A stretch of DNA of 64,000 nucleotides from Doryteuthis pealeii (GCA_023376005.1 CM042151.1:80582199-80646198), one strand, 5' to 3'; positions 21,005-33,057 are shown, numbered from the stretch's first letter. A program made the numbers and translations. Notes: generated by a model from the letters alone, not told the origin.

Positions 21005-21690
21005 GGTTGAGGGGTAGATAACCCAAATTTTCGATAGGGGTTGCAAAAAATGACGACTTTTTGAAACCTATTTTTGTCTGTAAAATGAGTTCAAAGGATT
21101 CCTTATTCCTAGAAATTGGTTTATAAAATCATTTTGGACCAACAAATCAAAAAATGCTATCAAAATAAAGTCTTAAAGTCAACTAATTTTAAGTTATTGA
21201 TGATTTCTGACTTTTTCATAGCAAGATCAATATCCCAATGTGGCACTGCATCTATGACAAAATACTTTTCTATTATCATTTCACATATATTGAACATTAT
21301 TTGTACCAAAAAAAAATAGTTTGATTTTTGATCAGAACCGAAGCTACAACATTTTGCAAAAATGTGTTTAAATTTTGCACTTCAATTTTTCTCCAAGTGT
21401 AGACAATGTTAACATTAGACAATCCCCAAAATTTGAGCTTCCAATTCCAAAAATTGACAGAGTTATGTCAATTTTTATCTTTCCAAATTTGGGTGGAAGG
21501 TTGTGAAAAATGGTGACTTTTTGAAACCTATTTTTGTTTGTAAAATAAGTTCTAGGGCTTTCTTACTCCTAGAAATTGGTTTATAAAAGCATTTTGGCCA
21601 AAGGAATCCAAGAAATGCTATGGAAAAAGTTTTAAAGTTAACCAATTTTAAGTTATTAATGATTTCTGATTTGCAAAATTTTAACTGATA
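21005..21690 (+). repeat. family E repeats, two diverged copies in tandem
   Basis: 21005-21210 and 21390-21690 share GACTTTTTGAAACCTATTTT and ATTTTAAGTTATT blocks. Confidence 0.75.
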
Positions 21691-21879
21691 TTGGAGCTTC
21701 GGTTCACCTGAATATATTAATATGCGTTCACATGAATATATTACTATGTGTGTCTACAACTGTAAATTTGTCATTTTAAAACAGTTTTTTGTCATGGGTG
21801 ATTATTTTTTAAATGGTATTCTCAGCTTTAAAAAATAAAACATTTTATGTATTGAAGTCAATCAGTCAGTCATACTGTT

Positions 21880-22140
21880 GGTTTGGACAACAGCAACTGA
21901 CTAAGCATAACTGAACTAGTGTCCAAAACAGCTGGTACTTATGGAACTCAAGAATAGTCCATTCATGTATTTGGATGATTCCATTCCTTGAGTCTTGATT
22001 GGCTGCTTGGTTTCTATGATGTTATGAGGCTTCATAAATACTCTGGCATTCTGCAGTAGGATTGCAACAGGTTAGATCCGTATTGAGTTATGGCGCCTTG
22101 TTGCCTTGTCTTACCAAATCAACGGTAATTGGAACTTTTA
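21880..22140. repeat. dispersed repeat, related to 19800-20130
   Basis: Landmarks are as given for 19800-20130. No gene is seen to 22325. Confidence 0.55.
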
Positions 22141-22325
22141 ATTTCATTTATTTGCTTTTCTCAATTCTTAATCTCTTGTGTACTGTATTTTGTATTCAAA
22201 TATCTCCAGTTTCCTTATTTTGTTTCTGAACTATAAAAATGGTAACTTTTGTAAAACATTAATATATTTCCCAACCCCTCTGCACGACCCGAATGAGACA
22301 TGAGGTCAATTTATTAAGTGGTGTT

Positions 22326-22560
22326 TAACAGGTTTGAATTCAGAGTTTTCCTTCTCCTAGACAGGTTACCTATCCCTGGTTAAAGAGCCCAGTCTTCCCT
22401 GCTATTTACCTATAGCTGGAGGGAGAATAGGATTCATACCTTTCCTAAGGGTATTAGTGCCATGTGAAATGCAAACAGCTTCGTCCAGGAACTGAACTTG
22501 GGTCAACAAGTCCTTTTCCTACTACTCTAACCATAAACATAAACGCAGCATTTCTCAATC
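22326..22560 (-). mobile_element. second tRNA-derived SINE family (T), copy 1
   Basis: On the minus strand a tRNA-like head with GGTTAGAGTAG (A-box region) and AGTTCAGTTCC (B-box region) is followed by a body shared with 43869-44070, ending in GGTTTGAATTCAGAGTTTTC (plus strand). Confidence 0.65.
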
Positions 22561-23142
22561 CAGAAAAGCAGACATTTGAAAGTTGTTAGAACTGAGTTGC
22601 TAACAAAGATAATGGTTTGTAATTATTTGCAAGGCGCCACTCTGTGTCGAATTCACAGAAAAAAGGGCCAAGATGAAAAAAAAAAAAGAAACAAAATTCT
22701 CATGCAAAACAAAAGAATAACCAAAAGGTCAAATAAAAAAATTAAAAAAACATAAAAACAAAAACAACAAAAAAAGAACTAAGAAATATTCCATCCAATT
22801 TTGTCTTCAAACAAACCCTGAAGGAGCCCTATTTTATTTATTCTTTTAATTTTTTTATTTATTCAAGTGGGTATCTTCTAAGTGCCGTGTGGTGTGGGCG
22901 GGAGCCGAGGCAGCAAGTGACCTATGCCTCCATAAACATAAATATATAATTGGTGGGTGATTGCCACTTCTTCGCAGAAGAAAGCCATTTCTACAAGTGA
23001 TTCGGTTGTGAGCATGCAGAGGGCCCAAATTTTTTTTTTTTTTTAATGTTCCCTGTCACACATGACCCCTTTCTCGGCTTCCTCTCGCCTGTGACCATAC
23101 ATGACTGAGAAGACCAGCCCCTGGCTGGCAGGCAGGCCCTGT
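22561..23142. other. unannotated sequence
   Basis: A-rich (22675-22800) and mixed sequence. A 60-codon minus-strand frame at 22991-23173 contains a poly(A)-encoded lysine run and is not convincing. Confidence 0.3.
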
Positions 23143-23626
23143 CATAATGTTTAATTTCATTGACATTTAACAATATTAATCTTATTTTGCTTTTTTTTGG
23201 TTAAAAAAAAGCCATGTCAAGCCGTAAACTAAGTCTTCTCCCCCCCTCCCTCCAAGTAAAAGCTACAAAAAAAAAAAAATCGACCATGACAGACCACTCT
23301 TCCGAGCTGGAAGACTACAAGAGATTGTGGACTCATTGCTAAGTTAAACCTTACTTTTTAATTGTGTATCTCCTTGTGTTTTATAATATTATTTTTTATT
23401 ATTTAGTGATTTAAATTGTCATAACATTTAATTTCAGTGACATTTAACAATATTAATCTTACTTTGCTCATTTTTAAACCAAAAAAAAGCAATGTCAAGC
23501 CATAAACTAAGTCTTCTCCTCCCCCTCCCTCCGAGTAAAAGCTACAAAAAAAAAAATTGACCATGACAAGCCACTCTTCCGAAGCTGGAAAATTACAAGA
23601 GATTGTGGACTCATTGTTAAGTTAAA
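23143..23626 (+). repeat. direct duplication, period about 275 bp
   Basis: 23143-23348 and 23418-23626 share GACATTTAACAATATTAATC, TAAACTAAGTCTTCTCC and AAGAGATTGTGGACTCATTG. Confidence 0.9.
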
Positions 23627-23629
23627 TAC

Positions 23630-24417
23630 ATAATTACTGTGTCAATATCAAGAAATTAAAAGTTTTGTTTAAAAAATGTTTTTAAATGAACTATAAAAAA
23701 GAACTCATAGGAACTTTTAATATGTTTTTTGATTCAAGCTTTTAAATTTTTATAGATTCAAAAATATATGCTGATCAAATAATGTGGCCCACACTCGTTA
23801 TTTTTTTAAAATCCCAGGAAGCCCCAACTAAACTTCAAAAAAGAAAATTATCAAAAGATGGACTGATACTTTTCTTCTCTGAAGATAAAAAGACTTAGAA
23901 TCGTCTTCAAATCAATTTTTTTTTACCCATACCGAGTAGACCAAGGTCACCAAAAACTTTTCCAAGCCCACTAATGAATGATTACCCATCCCTTCCACCC
24001 TACTCACCCATCTATAACTTCTTCCCCTCTACTTCAATGAATCAAAATTCTCTCCAAGCCAACCAAAGAATGTTGACCTAATTTCTCCCCTACCATGCTT
24101 CTCTTCCTTTGCACTTAACCACCTTACTCATCATATCTCTTCCAACTCACTCCACATTTTTTAATCTTATCTCCCTCCCCATCCACCAAAGATTTCTTCA
24201 GGCCAATCAAATCCTCACAAACGCTATCCCATCCACCTGACTTCATCCCCAAATTCGCCCCTCTTCCATCCACTTTTCTATTCTATAAAACACATGTATG
24301 ATGCATTAATGATCAAATAAACAACTGATCATCAAGCTCAACACACAGTGAAATATATCTCCTACATATACTTGTCTGAGTTTTGTTCCTTTGTCCACAC
24401 TTTTCCTTCTATTCTTT
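23630..24417. other. unannotated, pyrimidine-rich from 23980
   Basis: No gene recognised. 23980-24290 is rich in C and T on the plus strand. Confidence 0.3.
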
Positions 24418-24419
24418 AC

Positions 24420-24450
<31 letters not shown>

Positions 24451-24497
24451 GTATCTTGAACTTTCTTGGGTTGGTATATATATATATATATATATAA
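24418..24497. repeat. two (TA)n microsatellites
   Basis: TA runs at 24418-24445 and 24474-24497 flank a 28-bp unique piece. Confidence 0.95.
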
Positions 24498-24634
24498 CAA
24501 GCATACCAAAATCTTATTTCCTTCGCCGAAGAGCATAAAGCACCGTGCTTGTTGTTCACTTAGCGTTCCCTTACCTCATATGGTAGAGACGTCCCAGTAT
24601 CATTGACAAGTTAATTTCACAGGAATTTCTCGGT

Positions 24635-24717
24635 GCTGTATCGGTGGCCAAGGCAGTATAGTTTCTGACTATCCTGTTGAAGTCCCGGTTTTGATTTCTG
24701 TCGGAGGGAGATCATTA
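24635..24717 (+). mobile_element. tRNA-like head of a ribozyme-bearing SINE
   Basis: TGGCCAAGG (24646 region) resembles an A box and GGTTTTGATTTC (24688 region) a B box, about 40 bp apart. It sits directly before a hammerhead ribozyme, as in schistosome Sm-alpha type SINEs. The copy at 50785-50860 has a similar order. Confidence 0.45.
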
Positions 24718-24774
24718 GTATACATCGCTGATGAGACTTAATAAAGTCGAAACAGCTGCTGTACGATGTTCTAC
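24718..24774 (+). ncRNA. type I hammerhead ribozyme
   Basis: The full conserved core is present. Stem I pairs ACATCG (24722-24727) with CGATGT (24764-24769), with an outer GTA/TAC. The core CTGATGA is at 24728-24734. Stem II is GACTT/AAGTC with loop AATA, then GAA. Stem III is ACAG/CTGT with a 3-base loop. Predicted self-cleavage is after A24763 (GUA). Short stem III is typical of retroelement hammerheads that work best as dimers. Confidence 0.88.
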
Positions 24775-25500
24775 ACGCCGAGTAATTCTTTGTGAGATTC
24801 ACTTGTCACTATTATTTATCTTCTATAATTATCGAATTTTATGCGATATGCGCATTGTAATTGCCTTCAAGCAAAAATATAAATATTAATATATAATATA
24901 TATATAAGTATTTGGTAATTTGCTTGAAGCATTGTTAAGTATGTTATTATCTATTTATGATAGGAAAGCAATTACAATGTGTATAAAATAAAATGATGTT
25001 TAGTCTTATCAATTTCAAAGTAACTTTATCATCAGAGACGTTTTCAGAAATGGACGCGTTCTTGTGTCGTCTCGTGGTTTTTCTTTTTTTCATAATGCCA
25101 CACGGAAGGGTCGTGATAGCCGTTGTTCAATCAATTTCAATTTTATTCTTTTTATCTATTTATATATTTATGTATATGTGGATTTTAATTAATTATATAC
25201 TCTGAGTTTAATTCTAACCTATTGTTTATATGAGGACCTAATTTAGCTATTAATGTGAATTTAATATATTTTTTTGTTTTATTTTTTTAATGCTTTTGCA
25301 CACCAGCTGATAAACTTTGTCTTAGAAACTCTTATTTCTACTTAAGTAATTTCTTTGTGAAAATATATACTTTTTATTCCATTATATACAGATGGTGTAC
25401 CTCGATCAATTTATTGCCCAGCTCACTGGGCCATGAGATGAAAAAGGTTGAAAAACTCTGGTCTAAAGCAGCAGTTCTCTAAGAGGTCCATATAGATGCC
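24775..25500. other. unannotated AT-rich sequence
   Basis: No gene recognised. The open frame at 24993-25205 has no domain match. Confidence 0.3.
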
Positions 25501-25539
25501 GGGTTGGGAATAAAATTTTGGCCAGGGTTTTTTTAACGT

Positions 25540-25960
25540 ATGATAGTTTACTGAACATTTTCAATTTTTTTTTTACAGGTATGGACTTTGTTAACATTAG
25601 ACAATCCCCAAAATTTGAGCTTCCGATTCCAAAAATTGGTGGAGTTATGTTGATTTTTAGCTCTCCAAATTTGGTTGACTTTAAAACTTTTTTGATAGCA
25701 TTTCTGGATTTCTTGGGCAACAATGTTTTTATAAAAAAATTTTTAGTAGTAGGGAAGCTCAAGAACTCATTTTACAGACAAGAATAGGTCATAAAAAGTC
25801 GCCATTTTTCGTGACCCCCTTCAAATTTGGAGAGCTAAAAATCGACAACTCCACCAATTTCTAGAATTGGAAGCTCAAATTTTGCGGATTGGCTAACTTT
25901 AACTTAATCCACATTTTCAAGGGTGTGGGTGACATGGCCTGGATGATTTGACATGGAATT
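25540..25960. repeat. family E repeat, inverted pair
   Basis: The left arm (about 25570-25690) contains CCCCAAAATTTGAGCTTCCG and the right arm (about 25800-25915) its reverse complement. It is the same family as 21005-21690. Confidence 0.75.
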
Positions 25961-26055
25961 ACCCATATGTATAAAAAAAAAAAAAATCCTCCATTTCAGT
26001 CATAATACACATTTTCTAACATAAATAGGCAGTGGAATTTATTCAGAATAGTAAA

Positions 26056-26145
26056 TAAAAGTAAAGTTGGCCGAGACCTATTGTCAGTATCAGCTGGACA
26101 GTTGGGGAGTCTATCCCCTTTTCATTTGCGCTAGACCAGCTGCTT
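26056..26145 (-). mobile_element. tRNA-derived SINE (family S), 3' fragment
   Basis: Only the body end is present (GGGGAGTCTATCCCCTTTTC). Confidence 0.7.
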
Positions 26146-26231
26146 CATGTCAAATTCACTCAGATTTAGGTTGTTCATCCAACAACATACTGACTCACTC
26201 ACTTCAATAATTAATTTTGATAATTTTATCT

Positions 26232-26237
26232 TTTATT
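26232..26237 (-). promoter_or_regulatory. poly(A) signal AATAAA of the 12-finger gene
   Basis: AATAAA on the minus strand lies 76 bp beyond the stop codon. Confidence 0.5.
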
Positions 26238-26312
26238 TTATGATCACTCTCTCTGAAAGTGTTAACATGTCTTTTTAAAGCTACATTCTATGGGAATTCA
26301 GAACTAAAATCT

Positions 26313-27362
26313 TTACAAGAAAATGTTATCTTCTTTATGTCTTTTCATGTGCTGTTTCATATTGGAACTCTGAGTAAAAGTTGATCCACAAATTTCACAG
26401 TTATAGGGTTTATCTCCAGTGTGAGTTCGCCCATGTGTTTTTAAAGTGGATCGATCAGAACAAACATAGCTACAAATGCTACAAGAATATGGTTTCTCAC
26501 CAGTGTGCGTTCTCATATGTCTTTTCAAACTTGAATTACATGAAAATAAAGATCCACAAATCTCACAGGAATATGTTTTCTCTCCAGTGTGTGTTCGTAT
26601 ATGTGCTGTCAAATTTGATTTTCGAGAGAAAGATGAACCACAAATGTCACAAGAATATGGTTTCTCTCCAGTGTGTATTCGCATATGTAGGACCAAATGT
26701 GAATTCCGTGAAAAGGCAGAATCACAAAACTCACAAGAATATGGCTTCTCTCCTGTATGGGTTCGTACATGTTTTTTTAATGCTGATTTCTCTGAAGATG
26801 CATACTCACAAATATCACAAGAATATGGCTTTTCTCCAGTATGTTTCCGCATATGTAACTTTAAATTTGAACTTTTTGTAAAGGCTGTTCCACATACTTC
26901 ACAAGAATATGGTTTTTCTCCAGTGTGTGTTCGCATGTGTTCAACTAAATTTGAATCCCATGAAAAGGACGAACCACAAATGTCACAAGAATAAGGTTTC
27001 TCTCCAGTGTGTGTACGCATGTGTCTTCTTAAATATGAACTCTTTGGAAATACTGATCCACAAATAACACAAGAATATGGTTTTTCTCCAGTGTGTTTCT
27101 GCATGTGCTCTTTTAATTGAGATTTCTGTGTAAATGCAGAGCCACACATTTCACAACAGTATGGTTTTTCTCCAGTGTGAATTCGCATGTGTCCAGCTAT
27201 ATATGACTTTTGTGAGAAAGAAGATCCGCATATGTCGCAATAGTATGATCTCTCTCCAGTGTGTATTCGCATGTGCCTTTTTAAAAGTGAACTCCTTGAA
27301 AATGCAAATCCACAAACCTTACAAGGATATGGTTTTTCTTCTGTGTATATTTTCTGATCCAT
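26313..27362 (-). CDS. C2H2 zinc-finger protein with 12 fingers
   Basis: A 349-residue frame begins at an ATG in AATAATGG context and consists almost wholly of 12 C2H2 fingers of 28 residues joined by TGEKPY linkers. Fingers 7 ([14 protein letters not shown]) and 11 ([14 protein letters not shown]) keep the cysteines and histidines but lack the usual central phenylalanine. The protein ends in KEDNIFL. Such arrays bind DNA in the nucleus, usually as transcription factors; the target is unknown. No KRAB, BTB or other effector domain is seen. The frame stays open upstream of the ATG to an acceptor-like TTTTTCACAG, so the coding sequence may begin in an earlier exon. Confidence 0.88.
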   Translation of the reverse strand: MDQKIYTEEKPYPCKVCGFAFSRSSLLKRHMRIHTGERSYYCDICGSSFSQKSYIAGHMRIHTGEKPYCCEMCGSAFTQKSQLKEHMQKHTGEKPYSCVICGSVFPKSSYLRRHMRTHTGEKPYSCDICGSSFSWDSNLVEHMRTHTGEKPYSCEVCGTAFTKSSNLKLHMRKHTGEKPYSCDICEYASSEKSALKKHVRTHTGEKPYSCEFCDSAFSRNSHLVLHMRIHTGEKPYSCDICGSSFSRKSNLTAHIRTHTGEKTYSCEICGSLFSCNSSLKRHMRTHTGEKPYSCSICSYVCSDRSTLKTHGRTHTGDKPYNCEICGSTFTQSSNMKQHMKRHKEDNIFL

Positions 27363-27404
27363 TATTAGAAGCTGACTGTGAAAAATCAGCTTCACTAATT
27401 TGAC

Positions 27405-27525
27405 ATCTCAATGAATATCTTTTTCTGACATTGACAGTAAAAGAAGTTCAGGCTTCAAAATTCTTGCAAGATATTCGTGTACAAACTTTTGCATCAAGTC
27501 ATTTTTCACTTGACTGATACCTGCA
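27405..27525 (-). other. possible upstream exon of the 12-finger gene
   Basis: On the minus strand an acceptor-like ATTTATTTGCAG is followed by about 110 bp that is open in one frame and ends in TGA. It may be a 5' untranslated or alternative exon; the evidence is splice-site shape only. Confidence 0.25.
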
Positions 27526-27769
27526 AATAAATGAGAGATACAAAAATCCATTTATTGAATTGTATAAACTCAGTTGAAATATGAAATAAGGAGAGATATA
27601 AAGAAGGTTGAGATTTGAAATCTAAATAAAATGACTGACATTATCAAGAAGAAAATATTGAAGTGGCTTAGAGATGTAGTATATAGACTAGGATTTACAA
27701 GGGACACTACATTCTATGATTGCAAGAAAACCTACATACAAGGAAACACTATAGACTATTTGTATGGTT

Positions 27770-27800
<31 letters not shown>
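27770..27800. repeat. AAT microsatellite
   Basis: AAT units. Confidence 0.95.
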
Positions 27801-27802
<2 letters not shown>

Positions 27803-27806
27803 TTGA

Positions 27807-28078
27807 TTGAAATTAGAATACCAAATAAAATCACTGTCATGTGGCTTAGTCATATTCTGCTGGAGAAGCAAGAACAAACTCATAAGTAATGTTCTCTCGT
27901 GGAAAACTACACATGGACCCAACAGTGTAAGCCAACCAGCAAAAAATTACATCAATCAACTTTGTGGAGATACTGGATACTGTGCAGAAGACCTGCAAGA
28001 GGTGATGATTAATAGGGATGGGTGGCAAGGAAGAGTAATAGGAATCCATGCTGTCGGCATGACCTGATGATGATGATG
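27807..28078 (+). pseudogene. non-LTR retroelement protein, C-terminal fragment
   Basis: The encoded end (CWRSKNKLISNVLSWKTTHG onward) matches the end of the fragment at 28209-28967. It finishes with TGA that runs into a (TGA)n tail. Only about 70 residues remain. Confidence 0.75.
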
Positions 28079-28159
28079 ATGATATGTCATGTGGTATGGC
28101 AGGGCCAATAGTAGTTATGTCAACTATTCCCACATGAATAAATTTACCAACAGAAGACT

Positions 28160-28208
28160 CAAAAGATGACTATCAAAGCAATGGAATGACCTAATAAGAA
28201 AACACAAA
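28160..28208 (+). repeat. single sequence related to the 91-bp satellite monomer
   Basis: The piece with AAGATGACTATCAAAGCAAT and GACCTAATAAGA resembles the satellite unit at 29657-32127 over about 50 bp. Confidence 0.6.
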
Positions 28209-28967
28209 AAATATGCAGACTATGCGGATGACCTTGCACTTCTTGCAGATACACCAGCACAGGCTGAGTCACTGCTACATAGCCTGGAGGAGGCAGCAAA
28301 AAACATCGGCCTCTTTGTGAACTCCGATAAAACAGAGTTCATGAGCTTCAAAAAGAAAGGAGATATCTCCACACTAGATGTTAAGCCCCTTAAGCCAGTA
28401 GAACAATTCACATACCTAGGTAGTAATATCTCATCCACAGATGATGATATTAATGCACGAATAGGAAAGGCATGGCTGGCCACAAACAAATTGTCAGTCA
28501 TATGGAAATCTGATCTCACTGACAAGCTGAAGCGACATTTCTTCCAGGCTGTAGTCATATCAGTACTGCTGTATGGTTGCACCACCTGGACCCTGACGAG
28601 GCGCCTTAAGAGTAAGCTAGATGGGACCTGCACAAGAATGTTGCATGCAGTACTGAACAAGTCGTGGAAACAGCACCCCACAAGGGAGCAGCTGTATGGT
28701 CACCTGCCCCCTATCTCACAGATCATCCGAGTGAGATGGACTAGACATGCAGGACACTGCTGGAGAAGCAAGGATGAACTCATAAGCGATGTTCTCCTGT
28801 GGAAGCCAACACATGGACGTGCTAGTGTGGGCCGCCCAGCAAGGACCTACTTTGACCAGCTATGTAAAGATGCTGGCTGCAGCGAGGAAGAACTCCCAGG
28901 GGCAATAAATGATAGGGAAGGTTGGCGAGAGATTGTCATGGATATCCGTGCTGCCTGCATGACATGA
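28209..28967 (+). pseudogene. non-LTR retroelement reverse transcriptase, 3' half
   Basis: The frame contains the reverse transcriptase active-site YADD (28221-28232) followed by LALLAD, then FTYLGSNISS, LLYGCTTWTL, RMLHAVLNKSW and GRPARTYFDQLCKDAGC. This is the C-terminal half of a LINE-type polymerase. The N-terminal fingers and endonuclease are missing. The 3' end is TGA plus a (TGA)n microsatellite tail (to 28984). The frame is open, so it is a fairly young truncated copy. Confidence 0.85.
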
Positions 28968-29094
28968 TGATGATGATGATGATATTTACCTCATACTCTA
29001 AAATGTCATGCATGTGTTTTTTAAGTATTAAAAAAAAAATCTAAATATTTAAAAAAAAAAAAATCAAAATATCTCTTTTCTTAAAAGTCTAACG

Positions 29095-29346
29095 GGCCGG
29101 GTTAGCTCAGTCGGTAGAGCGTTCGGCTAGAAACCACAAGGTTCCTAGTTCGATACCGGTCCTCGCCAACTCAGCGTATGAGTAGCACAGGGATCTGTGC
29201 GGTAAAGTAAGGAGCTGATGGTAGGTGTGGCGCTCCACCTCAGATGCTAAAAAACAATCTCCTTGGTCTAGCGCTATTGAAAAGGGGATAGACTCCCTCG
29301 CTGACTGGCTGATACCGACTTTAGGCCGCCCCGTCGACTTTACTTA
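29095..29346 (+). mobile_element. tRNA-derived SINE (family S), best-preserved copy
   Basis: The A box is TAGCTCAGTCGG (29103-29114) and the B box AGTTCGATACC (29148-29158), 34 bp apart as in tRNAs. The ~180-bp body ends in CCGACTTTAGGCCGCCCCGT. This serves as the reference copy for the family. Confidence 0.9.
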
Positions 29347-29656
29347 TAACTGGTCATAATTTTCATTAAACTGTTTTCTTCTTTTTACAATAGAAATGTT
29401 GTGTTGATGAGCCCAAAACAGATTGAAATATTGCAATATAAGCAAATAAACAACATTATTTTACAACATCTGTGCGTTTTTCAAATTTCTTACTCTGATA
29501 TCCATCTCTAGAAAGACTAGCTAAAGACAGGATGAAATTAATTTTGTGTGAGTAAATATGTGAGGAACACTTGTCGGTTTATAGAGATAATAATAATTCA
29601 GTTGCAATTCGAAAAAACTTCCCTAAATTTTAAGTAATTTTAAATGATGCTTATAA
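29347..29656. other. unannotated AT-rich sequence
   Basis: Nothing recognised. Confidence 0.3.
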
Positions 29657-32127
29657 AATAAAGAGATTGACATTTTTAGACTTAGAAGATGACCATCTAA
29701 GCAATGGAGTTACCTAATGAGACAGGATAAAAAAACTATCTCTGCCATAATAAAGAGATTGACATTTTTAGACTTAGAAGATGACCATCTAAGCAATGGA
29801 GTTACCTAATGAGACAGGATAAAAAAACTATCTCTGCCATAATAAAGAGATTGACATTTTTAGACTTAGAAGATGACCATCTAAGCAATGGAGTTACCTA
29901 ATGAGACAGGATAAAAAACTATCTCTGCCATAATAAAGAGATTGACATTTTTAGACTTAGAAGATGACCATCTAAGCAATGGAGTTACCTAATGAGACAG
30001 GATAAAAAAACTATCTCTGCCATAATAAAGAGATTGACATTTTTAGACTTAGAAGATGACCATCTAAGCAATGGAGTTACCTAATGAGACAGGATAAAAA
30101 ACTATCTCTGCCATAATAAAGAGATTGACATTTTTAGACTTAGAAGATGACCATCTAAGCAATGGAGTTACCTAATGAGACAGGATAAAAAACTATCTCT
30201 GCCATAATAAAGAGATTGACATTTTTAGACTTAGAAGATGACCATCTAAGCAATGGAGTTACCTAATGAGACAGGATAAAAAACTATCTCTGCCATAATA
30301 AAGAGATTGACATTTTTAGACTTATAAGATGACCATCTAAGCAATGGAGTTACCTAATAAGACAGGATAAAAAACTATCTCTGCCATAATAAAGAGATTG
30401 ACATTTTTAGACTTAGAAGATGACCATCTAAGCAATGGAGTTACCTAATGAGACAGGATAAAAAACTATCTCTGCCATAATAAAGAGATTGACATTTTTA
30501 GACTTAGAAGATGACCATCTAAGCAATGGAGTTACCTAATAAGACAGGATAAAAAACTATCTCTGCCATAATAAAGACATTGACATTTTTAGACTTAGAA
30601 GATGACAATCTAAGCAATGGAGTTACCTAATGAGACAGGATAAAAAAACTATCTCTGCCATAATAAAGAGATTGACATTTTTAGACTTAGAAGATGACCA
30701 TCTAAGCAATGGAGTTACCTAATAAGACAGGATAAAAAACTATCTCTGCCATAATAAAGAGATTGACATTTTTAGACTTAGAAGATGACCATCTAAGCAA
30801 TGGAGTTACCTAATGAGACAGGATAAAAAACTATCTCTGCCATAATAAAGAGATTGACATTTTTAGACTTAGAAGATGACCATCTAAGCAATGGAGTTAC
30901 CTAATAGACAGGATAAAAAACTATCTCTGCCATAATAAAGAGATTGACATTTTTAGACTTAGAAGATGACCATCTAAGCAATGGAGTTACCTAATGAGAC
31001 AGGATAAAAAAACTATCTCTGCCATAATAAAGAGATTGACATTTTTAGACTTAGAAGATGACCATCTAAGCAATGGAGTTACCTAATGAGACAGGATAAA
31101 AAACTATCTCTGCCATAATAAAGAGATTGACATTTTTAGACTTAGAAGATGACCATCTAAGCAATGGAGTTACCTAATAAGACAGGATAAAAAACTATCT
31201 CTGCCATAATAAAGAGATTGACATTTTTAGACTTAGAAGATGACAATCTAAGCAATGGAGTGACCTAATGAGACAGGATAAAAAACTATCTCTGCCATAA
31301 TAAAGAGATTGACATTTTTAGACTTAGAAGATGACCATCTAAGCAATGGAGTTACCTAATGAGACAGGATAAAAAACTATCTCTGCCATAATAAAGAGAT
31401 TGACATTTTTAGACTTAGAAGATGACCATCTAAGCAATGGAGTTACCTAATGAGACAGGATAAAAAAACTATCTCTGTCATAATAAAGAGATTGACATTT
31501 TTAGACTTAGAAGATGACCATCTAAGCAATGGAGTTACCTAATAAGACAGGATAAAAAACTATCTCTGCCATAATAAAGAGATTGACATTTTTAGACTTA
31601 GAAGATGACCATCTAAGCAATGGAGTTACCTAATGAGACAGGATAAAAAAAACTATCTCTGTCATAATAAAGAGATTGACATTTTTAGACTTATAAGATG
31701 ACCATCTAAGCAATGGAGTTACCTAATGAGACAGGATAAAAAAACTATCTCTGCCATAATAAAGAGATTGACATTTTTAGACTTAGAAGATGACCATCTA
31801 AGCAATGGAGTTACCTAATGAGACAGGATAAAAAACTATCTCTGCCATAATAAAGAGATTGACATTTTTAGACTTAGAAGATGACCATCTAAGCAATGGA
31901 GTTACCTAATGAGACAGGATAAAAAACTATCTCTGCCATAATAAAGAGATTGACATTTTTAGACTTAGAAGATGACAATCTAAGCAATGGAGTTACCTAA
32001 TGAGACAAGATAAAAAAACTATCTCTGCCATAATAAAGAGATTGACATTTTTAGACTTAGAAGATGACCATCTAAGCAATGGAGTTACCTAATGAGACAG
32101 GATAAAAAAACTATCTCTGACATAATA
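29657..32127 (+). repeat. satellite array, about 27 copies of a ~91-bp monomer
   Basis: Each unit carries AAAGAGATTGACATTTTTAG, GATGACCATCTAAGCAATGG and ACTATCTCTGCC. Units differ mainly in the length of one A-run and in a few recurring substitutions (AATAAGACAG for AATGAGACAG; GACAATCT for GACCATCT), consistent with recent amplification. Confidence 0.98.
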
Positions 32128-33057
32128 TGTTAGAAGGCTCAGAGTAACCTTCCAATGTAGATGAATATATCTATGAATAAATCAGAATAAAGAAGTATAA
32201 CATAACAATACAGACTTTATTGTCTGAGCACATGGATGAATGACATACATAAAATACAATACGAGATACAAAACAGATAGGACAAGAGAAAGAGTTCATT
32301 AAGACTTGTTGGCACTATTCTGTCCACTAAGGACGATGGTGTAGTGTCCCCAAAAAATAAATAGATAAATTATCTGCATCTGTGCAAGAGACACTGCAGG
32401 CCAATGTGACAGTTTTTGGTATACAGACTGTGATGCTTTCTGGGGCTGCTATCTTTGCTCCCTCTTTCTGGCTCTCTTTGCTGTCTAGGCTACTCTCCTC
32501 TCCACCTCACCCCTCTCTGTACCTTAACGTTAAGGCACCAGGCCGCTTGATTTTTTGCATCTACCTCCCACATGTTTGTGTCATAAAGACTATGAGAGGC
32601 ACTTGCTGATAGTTGATGGACAGAGACACCATGCATCTAGCCCATCTTTTGAGGATGCTGGACCAGGAGAAAGAGAGAGAGAAATTCCTGGGCTGCTGTT
32701 TGAATACCCACCTATTGGCAAAACCCTCACGGTAAGGGAAGATAACCCTTTTGTATACAAGTCCATCCCATTAGGGGCAGACAATTGCTACAACAAAAAT
32801 ATACTAGTTTATGGGATCAAATCCGAAACAACTTTTATCAAAGAATCCACAATTTGACCCCCACTTAATTTACATTTTAAGACCACATCTTCAACTCACA
32901 ACGATTCACCAATCCATTATATTTTTTTAGTATTTTCCTCACCCAACCAGTTAGAATATGGCGACTTACAGCGGATTGTCGATATATCATTTTTCTGATT
33001 CAAGTGTGACTGACCAGAAGGGACCTTCAATTTGCCGTGTCAAATTTACCGCCCTCC
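32128..33057. other. unannotated sequence of mixed composition
   Basis: Two frames (32382-32609 and 32555-32857, plus strand) overlap but show no domain. 32600-32850 has balanced composition and could hold an old exon or retroelement piece; I cannot support either. Confidence 0.25.

Noticed and set aside
25010..25045. Minus-strand CTGATGA with GAAA near 25020
   Set aside because: Stem II pairs out of register with the core and stems I and III are missing.
26381..27403. Several plus-strand frames of 80-170 codons over the 12-finger gene, and similar ones at 47521-48531
   Set aside because: They are antisense shadows of the repeated zinc-finger code and show no independent domain.
29095..29170. 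Functional tRNA gene
   Set aside because: The tRNA-like head is diverged, lacks a closed acceptor stem and continues into a repeated SINE body.
29657..32127. CRISPR array
   Set aside because: The repeats are contiguous with no unique spacers, and the context is eukaryotic.
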